A stretch of DNA of 60,000 nt from the NCBI RefSeq assembly GCF_000003815.2, contig NC_049983.1, positions 8,444,157 through 8,504,156 on the forward strand, read 5' to 3'. The position numbers and the translations under genes are program-made. Shown here one piece after another: positions 54,337 through 60,000 of this stretch. The notes beneath the pieces are model-generated. The model made no database searches. It was not told where the DNA came from and was given only the letters and a program-made list of their open reading frames with translations. The DNA is from Branchiostoma floridae. Its lineage: Eukaryota > Chordata > Leptocardii > Amphioxiformes > Branchiostomatidae. Within the stretch, counting starts at the first letter, position 1, and every line of letters starts with the position of its first letter.

Positions 54337-55660
54337 GAAGTCGGTTGGAAACGACACTATTCTCAATGTATAGCTGCCTTCCAACTCACGTGACGACATA
54401 AACGTTATGTTTGTTGAGGACGTCTTACTGCTCATGATATCTTTATTGCTTCCATGATCAAGTAATAAAACTTGGTTTCCGTACATCAAGCTTGCAATTT
54501 CGCACCTCTAGTCGTCAGGCGTTATATAGCATACACGTAATATATAAAGCACACACCGTTGCACTTCACACGGCACCGGGTTTTTTGTACAACCTGCGCA
54601 CGACCGACTGACAGTAAAGTACCATCTTCATGCCTCATTTGCTCACCTCACGCGTCGCCACCTCTGCGTGATATCAAGGAATAAAACGTGTGCATCATGC
54701 AAAATCCGTCAGACACTGTGAAATCCTCCTTTCCGCTAGAGGCATAATGACCAAAGATTTGACAAATCATAGATAAAGAACGATAATTACTTCTTGCTTC
54801 TTTTGTTGTTTTATAGTAAATATTTCGCATCATGTTTCAATTTTGAAATCAAGTGTAACATAAATACGATTTTGGTTGCTAGGCGGTCGCTCAGCGATCG
54901 CCATTTTGTGGAAAGGGGTATGATAAAGAGTTTTTTTACTGGCCTAACCCAATGGATGTCAATCTAGCACCAAGGACAGTTCATTCTACAACCGTGATGT
55001 CGTTTCTACAACGGATTTCGTAAAATCTTTCACGTTTGCCAAACACACACAAAGTCAATGTAAAGGGTGAAAAGTTACTAGTTCAAATTATATCGATCTG
55101 CAAATGTAGCTATATCTTTAACTGTAATTCCAGGCTTTCTTTAATGACGTGACTTATCTACTGAAACCACAATGAACCTCTACATACTTTGTATATGTGG
55201 AACATCTCTGGACGAATGATTCTCTATAATGCATTGAGCACTGCACATGTATTGCGACCACATCTGTGAGCTTTATCAGGTAAAACCTCATTCCTGTTTG
55301 TATATTGGCGTTTTCCATCGAAAAAATATCAATCGTCATTTTCGCGCATCATTTCATGTAGACACTCTTTCATCAAATCCCAAAAAAAGTCGATAATTTC
55401 TGACAACCTTGGTTCGCCTCACTCGGTAGAAGCCGCCCTATATCCCATGCAATTGGTGCAAAATATAGCTATAATTGCTCAAAAGCATGAGTTTTGGTAT
55501 GGTGATTCCTGAACATGTGTCCTCAACATTTTCAAGGGTGGTGCCAATTCAAAATGCATGTTTCCTAGCAACGGTTGCTAGGTAACTGATTTCCCTAGCA
55601 AACAACTACTTAACTCGCTTCTGTGCTATCATGATAATTCAACGACTAGCTGTCGGCCGG
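54337..55660. other. intergenic
   Basis: No gene or bounded element recognised. Confidence 0.4.
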
Positions 55661-55664
55661 TTTG

Positions 55665-55812
55665 CATAAGGTTCGTGCGTATCACAGAAGATTCATCCGT
55701 ATCACATTATGATAGAGTTTCGTGCGTATCACATAGGGTTCGTACGTTTTCGCATAGTGATTCGTGCGTATCACATAAGATTCGTACGGATTTCATAAGG
55801 CTCGTACCAATG
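55665..55812 (-). repeat. degenerate short-motif array, inverse of the array at 2345
   Basis: Reverse-complement partner of 2345-2512, with motifs such as TTCGTGCGTATCACATA and GATTCGTACG. It is less diverged than the left copy. Confidence 0.6.
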
Positions 55813-56301
55813 CTTGCAATTGAGTTATAGATCTTCTTTGCATGTTTTGTAAACTTTGGAGATTTTTTAAGACCGACATAGTTTGTAAAAGAAAGGTAGT
55901 TTAGGACGATAACGATCCAAACCTTCCCCGAAAAAGCCTCAGCGCGACTTCGGTATGAAAAATAGTTTTTATTCCTCCAGGCCAGACAGCGAACGTGACA
56001 CGAATACTAATTCTATAAAGTTGAACGGCATATTGAGCGATGAAAGTCTGGATGGCACAAACCCAAATATCTGCCTCAGCCAGATTGTGAAGGAGGTGGT
56101 CGCGCAGGGGGGCACACTATTACGTTCGATTAGTTACCTCAGCCTGATGCCGTGGTATTGGGTTCGCTCCCAAAACCTTGATACGGTATACCGTAATCAG
56201 ACCACATATGTCTCCTGTATAATACGTGCTGGTTAAGATTCCAATCACATGCTGCAATGTGTGTAGGGTTGAGCCCCAGCGAGGTATGCGCGCGTCGGTA
56301 T

Positions 56302-56547
56302 AAAGGTGGTATCTCATTTGACTTGGGGTACTGTTGCGGCACTACGGGGTTCGTGCACTGCGGTACTGTTGTCTCATTTTCGCCGATTTTTGTTATAATT
56401 TAGATGTTGCGTAATACGTAAAAGTATGACTTAGAAGATACACAAAACGTAAGAAACTTCGTTCTTTATCTCTGACATTTCGTTGAGTAATCTTTAGAAC
56501 CCCGCAGTGCCGCACCGGTGTCCCAAATGCAGTTAGATACCACCTTT
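56302..56547. mobile_element. GGTGxTATCTCA TIR MITE, uninterrupted copy
   Basis: 246 bp from AAAGGTGGTATCTCA to its complement, with GTTGCGGCACTACGGGGTTCG near the left and CGAACCCCGCAGTGCCGCAC-type sequence near the right. It matches the two outer parts of 51879-53201. Confidence 0.82.
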
Positions 56548-58244
56548 ACATTCCAAGGGGATGCCATCAGCATCCGCTCAGCCATCAAACATGTTCTCGT
56601 TTTGATCTCCTTTGTGAGACATTTCCACAGTCGTGTTGATTTACCTTTTACAGCGTTGTCTCCCTAATGCATGTCGGGGGCTCTTTACGAGCACATAACT
56701 ACGTAGGTACGTAACAGCTAGAAATGACAATTTCTCATAGTCACGGGGAGGGGGGGGGGATTTCCTATTACACAGGAGACGCTCTGTGGGGTGATTCTTA
56801 CTTGTCAACCAGAGGCGCATTGATCGTGAAATCCCCTGGATGTGAAGTCAACGGTACATGGAGCACCGTGACAACTGTGTTGGACAGCGCGCGTGTGTGT
56901 TGTTGATAACCTCTTTAATGCGTATCTTTGCCGTACACAAATTTATCATAATCTTTTCTCTCTTCCAGTATATATCATAATATGGTGGACATTGTGAGAG
57001 TCCTTTTCAAAAGTTTCTTGACGACTTGCTCTTTTTTCCTCATTTATGAATTTAGTTGCTTTGGTGTGTTTTAAGACTCTACTGACAAATCAGCTGAGAG
57101 AACGTGAGATCGATATCCCTATGTCTTGACGGAAGTTTCTTTATTCCTTTTCTAGTAATGTCTACCTTTAGGAAAACTTTGTTACAGACAAGAGCTCTAT
57201 TGTAAGAACATAAAGACACACAAGAGGAACATAAGAATCGATGAAAACACATAACATGCAGATAATGGGTCCCACAAGAATCGTCTGTAGAGTACATTTA
57301 GCCCAGTACAGCTCTAAAAGCTTTCAGAACCTTCCAGACTTTTGAAGGGAAGATTACGCATGGGAGTGGGTTATGAGTACAGAGGAAGGAGAGACGACGG
57401 TATGGCTGAGTTCTGTGTGAACAGCCGCTGGTACTGTCTCGGTCATCCATTATGAACTGTCGGCGGTGCCATGGTGCGTCCCAGTTTGCGTCCTTTAATG
57501 TAGCTATTAGCCTAGAAGGGTCACAGGAACGTAATGGAGGGGGGGGGGGTGTACTTCATCAGGTACTCCGGCTGATACACATCGTTGGAATCTACACCTT
57601 CAGCCACGGAGTAGTCTCTGTCAGATTCTTTGGGCTAAAAACTTTACTGGAGGGGATATCCATCCAACTAAAGGAGTTACACATCTATATTGGTTGTAAG
57701 TTCGTAACACTGTATCTGTACCTGTATAGCCGGTATAACCGACTTTCGGTGTAACGCACCAGCTTTGCAGGCATCCGGCGCGGCAGCAGCTAGTTATATA
57801 ACACTGAACGACCTGTTACGCCTAAATATTCAACGGCAAGCATTGTTTCAAGCTACCGGGTATCTAAAAAAAGACGCACCTACTGTGCTTTGGTAGGCAA
57901 CGAGTTCTACTCTACAATCATATTTCTTCGGAAAAATAAATTTTTACTTCAAGGCATCACTATAGCCGGCTAGCTCCTCTGCCAAATCATAAAGCATATT
58001 TTGCCAATTACCAAAAGAGTTTGGCAAAGACTTGCAACGGACCGAAAACGGAAACAATACGGTCTCAATACAGTCGCCATACATGTACAAATGTATGTTT
58101 ATGAATGATGTGAATGGGAAAACGTTACCAAATGCTCGACAATGGTATTGAAAAGTGGCTCGCTGGGATGCTAAAGTTGATTGTATAGAAAGTAATTCAG
58201 CTTTTTGTAGATTGAACGTTCGAACATTGGTTCTATAGGATCTC
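56548..58244. other. intergenic
   Basis: There are G-runs at about 56746 and 57538. Open frames lack recognisable domains. No gene is called. Confidence 0.4.
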
Positions 58245-58410
58245 ATCAACGCACTACAATAGCCAATGGTCAAACCACGACTCTCCATAAACCTAGCACA
58301 ATACCCACTGGACTCACCACAGCGCCTATTACAGGCACTACAATTGCCTATATAGACCGACCCAATGCTCAATAAGGCACTACAATAGCGAACAAGGCAA
58401 CCACAATGGC
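58245..58410. repeat. degenerate CACTACAATAGC repeats
   Basis: Imperfect copies of CACTACAATAGCC/CAC-ACAAT-CC recur every 20-40 bp, leading into the tandem duplication that follows. Confidence 0.5.
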
Positions 58411-59062
58411 TCATTAACTCAGCGTGCAATGGGTTATAAGATCGTCACAGTGTGTGAGACCTTTCGGTAGAAGCCAATAAGAAAAACTTGTAATATTGAA
58501 TCCCTCTTATGTGTGAGGCAGTAGCCAGAGAAAATGTTACGAAAGTGCTGAACATCATAGAGAGTTTGTGAAAGTAGGTCATTCATTAATATCTACTGTT
58601 GCGCATGGCCTTAACCCCCCTCCCCCCAGGGCCGAAATATGATTATAAAAATGATGTCTACTGTAAATTGCCCGGACAAGACGCCCTGAAATTCCTTCCA
58701 ATAATGTACTACAACAGCGGATAAGGCAACCACAATGGCTCATTAACTCAGCGTGCAATGGGTAATAAGATCGCCACAGTGTGTAGTGAGCTTCCCGTAG
58801 TAGCTTATAAGAAAAACTTTAAGTTAACGTTGTAATATTAAATCCTCCTTATATGTGGAACTGTGTGGGGCAGTAGCCAGAAGAACGTTAGAAAGTACTG
58901 AACATCATAGACAGTTTGTAGAAGTAGGTCATTCATTAATATCTACTGCAGTACATGGACTTAACCCATCCCACAGGCCAGGGTCGAAAGATAATAATTA
59001 TAATAATGATGTCTACAGTGAATTGCCCGGACAAGATGTCCTGAAATTCCAACCACACTCAT
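58371..59062. repeat. 329-bp tandem duplication
   Basis: GGCAACCACAATGGCTCATT starts at 58396 and 58725. Both units run through CATCATAGA-AGTTTGT, GGTCATTCATTAATATCTAC and TGCCCGGACAAGA to CCTGAAATTCC. A third, strongly diverged piece may lie at about 59618-59700. Indels between units are not multiples of three, so it is probably noncoding. Confidence 0.85.
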
Positions 59063-59886
59063 ATTGCCCTAGTTTGGTACATATTCCATTCTAGGTCATG
59101 ACTAATCCTTTTGATTGCTTCCTCTTAGAATATTCGGCAGTGAAGCAATCGGAGGAATGAATTGGAGCTAGAATCGGATGAATACCAGGCCAATACCTTA
59201 CACTAACTACACTCGCGCCTACAGTTTTGGGGCAAGACAATATCATATATAAATGGAGCTAGAATCCAATGAATACCAGGCCGATATGAATACCAGTCCA
59301 ATTGGTTCAAGGCCATAGGAGCATAAAATCTTTGTGCAATAACGTTGACTCGAAGTGATGTATGTTACCTATATGCAAAGTCACCATTCTGGCTAAGCTT
59401 AAGGCAAAGTCAATAAGCTCTTTCATGTTACCCCTATAAACTACAAGCAACAAAACTTGTTTCCATACAACAAACAAACTGATCACGATGTGTCCTCTAC
59501 GACCTAAAAGCCCATAAATAAAGCTATCTGCTACCCACGAAGATATATTGCCGTTGCCTTGCATCTTTTACTTCTGCTTTATGGCCTTTTATGTTGTGAT
59601 AAACCTCGAAAAATGGGTCAGTAGCCGCAGGAAGCAGATGGAAGATATTGGACATCGTAGTCAGACAGTTGGACAAAGTGGGTCACTGATCCATATCTCC
59701 TGTATATTGTCCTCTACTTGTCCTCTATATGAGTGGGCTGACCAGGATCTGGTACAAAGATATCAACTAATCTATGGTCATAAATCATATTTGCAGGGAC
59801 ATGGCAATTAATTTGTGGTCCTGGTGGAATCTGGTATGGGTTGGCTGTCACTATGTTAATGTTATTATCTGCACCAAGAAGCTAAT
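59063..59886. other. intergenic
   Basis: AATACCAGGCC-AT recurs at about 59180, 59271 and 59288. No gene recognised. Confidence 0.4.
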
Positions 59887-59894
59887 ATGTGTGT

Positions 59895-59950
<56 letters not shown>

Positions 59951-59990
59951 TGTGTGTGTGTGTATGTGTGTGTGTGTGTTTGTGTATGTT
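59887..59990. repeat. (GT)n microsatellite
   Basis: About 100 bp of GT dinucleotides near the right window edge, with a few interruptions. Confidence 0.97.
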
Positions 59991-60000
59991 GCCAACATAA

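Noticed and set aside
57944-58429. 161-codon minus-strand frame with repeated Tyr-Cys-Ser motifs
   Set aside because: The pattern follows the degenerate CACTACAATAGC repeats and has no signal peptide, domain or splice support.

Overview
The window looks like nuclear DNA of an invertebrate animal. It has intron-containing genes, a metazoan-type mitochondrial enzyme gene spread over more than 30 kb, and many non-autonomous DNA transposons, SINEs and microsatellites. An amphioxus (Branchiostoma) chromosome is the best guess; that is inference from gene structure and repeat style, not from a search.

Left third (1-16.5 kb). Two tandem minus-strand copies of one gene encode a secreted protein of about 1,050 residues. 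It resembles the bacterial VioB/RebD/StaD family (the PF12902 ferritin-like 'iminophenyl-pyruvate dimer synthase' family). Copy A is cut by the left edge of the window; copy B (10865-14768) is complete. They share a three-exon layout: a signal-peptide exon, a short cysteine-containing exon, and one very long exon. Each copy carries single-base frameshifts at different places, so they are either decaying duplicates or contain consensus errors. Their upstream flanks are also duplicated. Between them lie a 1.29 kb TIR element with 9-bp target duplications, a 2.79 kb 5'-truncated LINE with 12-bp target duplications, a small TIR element and a 0.7 kb (CA)n tract.

Centre (16.8-49.7 kb). The plus strand carries five exons of aminomethyltransferase (AMT, glycine-cleavage T-protein), covering the C-terminal 222 residues to the stop codon. 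Splice phases agree across every junction, including one GC-AG intron and a 39-bp exon. The 5' exons were not found, so the VioB-like genes may sit inside an upstream AMT intron on the opposite strand. The introns hold two tRNA-derived SINEs, two mariner-type MITEs, hAT-like and Harbinger-like MITEs with clean target duplications, a Penelope-like GIY-YIG fragment beside a splice donor, a 1.8 kb TIR element, a seven-copy 213-bp minisatellite and several local tandem duplications.

Right end (49.8-60 kb). I recognise no protein-coding gene here. It holds more MITEs (one interrupted by a 1.08 kb nested element), short tandem arrays, a near-perfect palindrome, a 330-bp tandem duplication and a terminal (GT)n tract.
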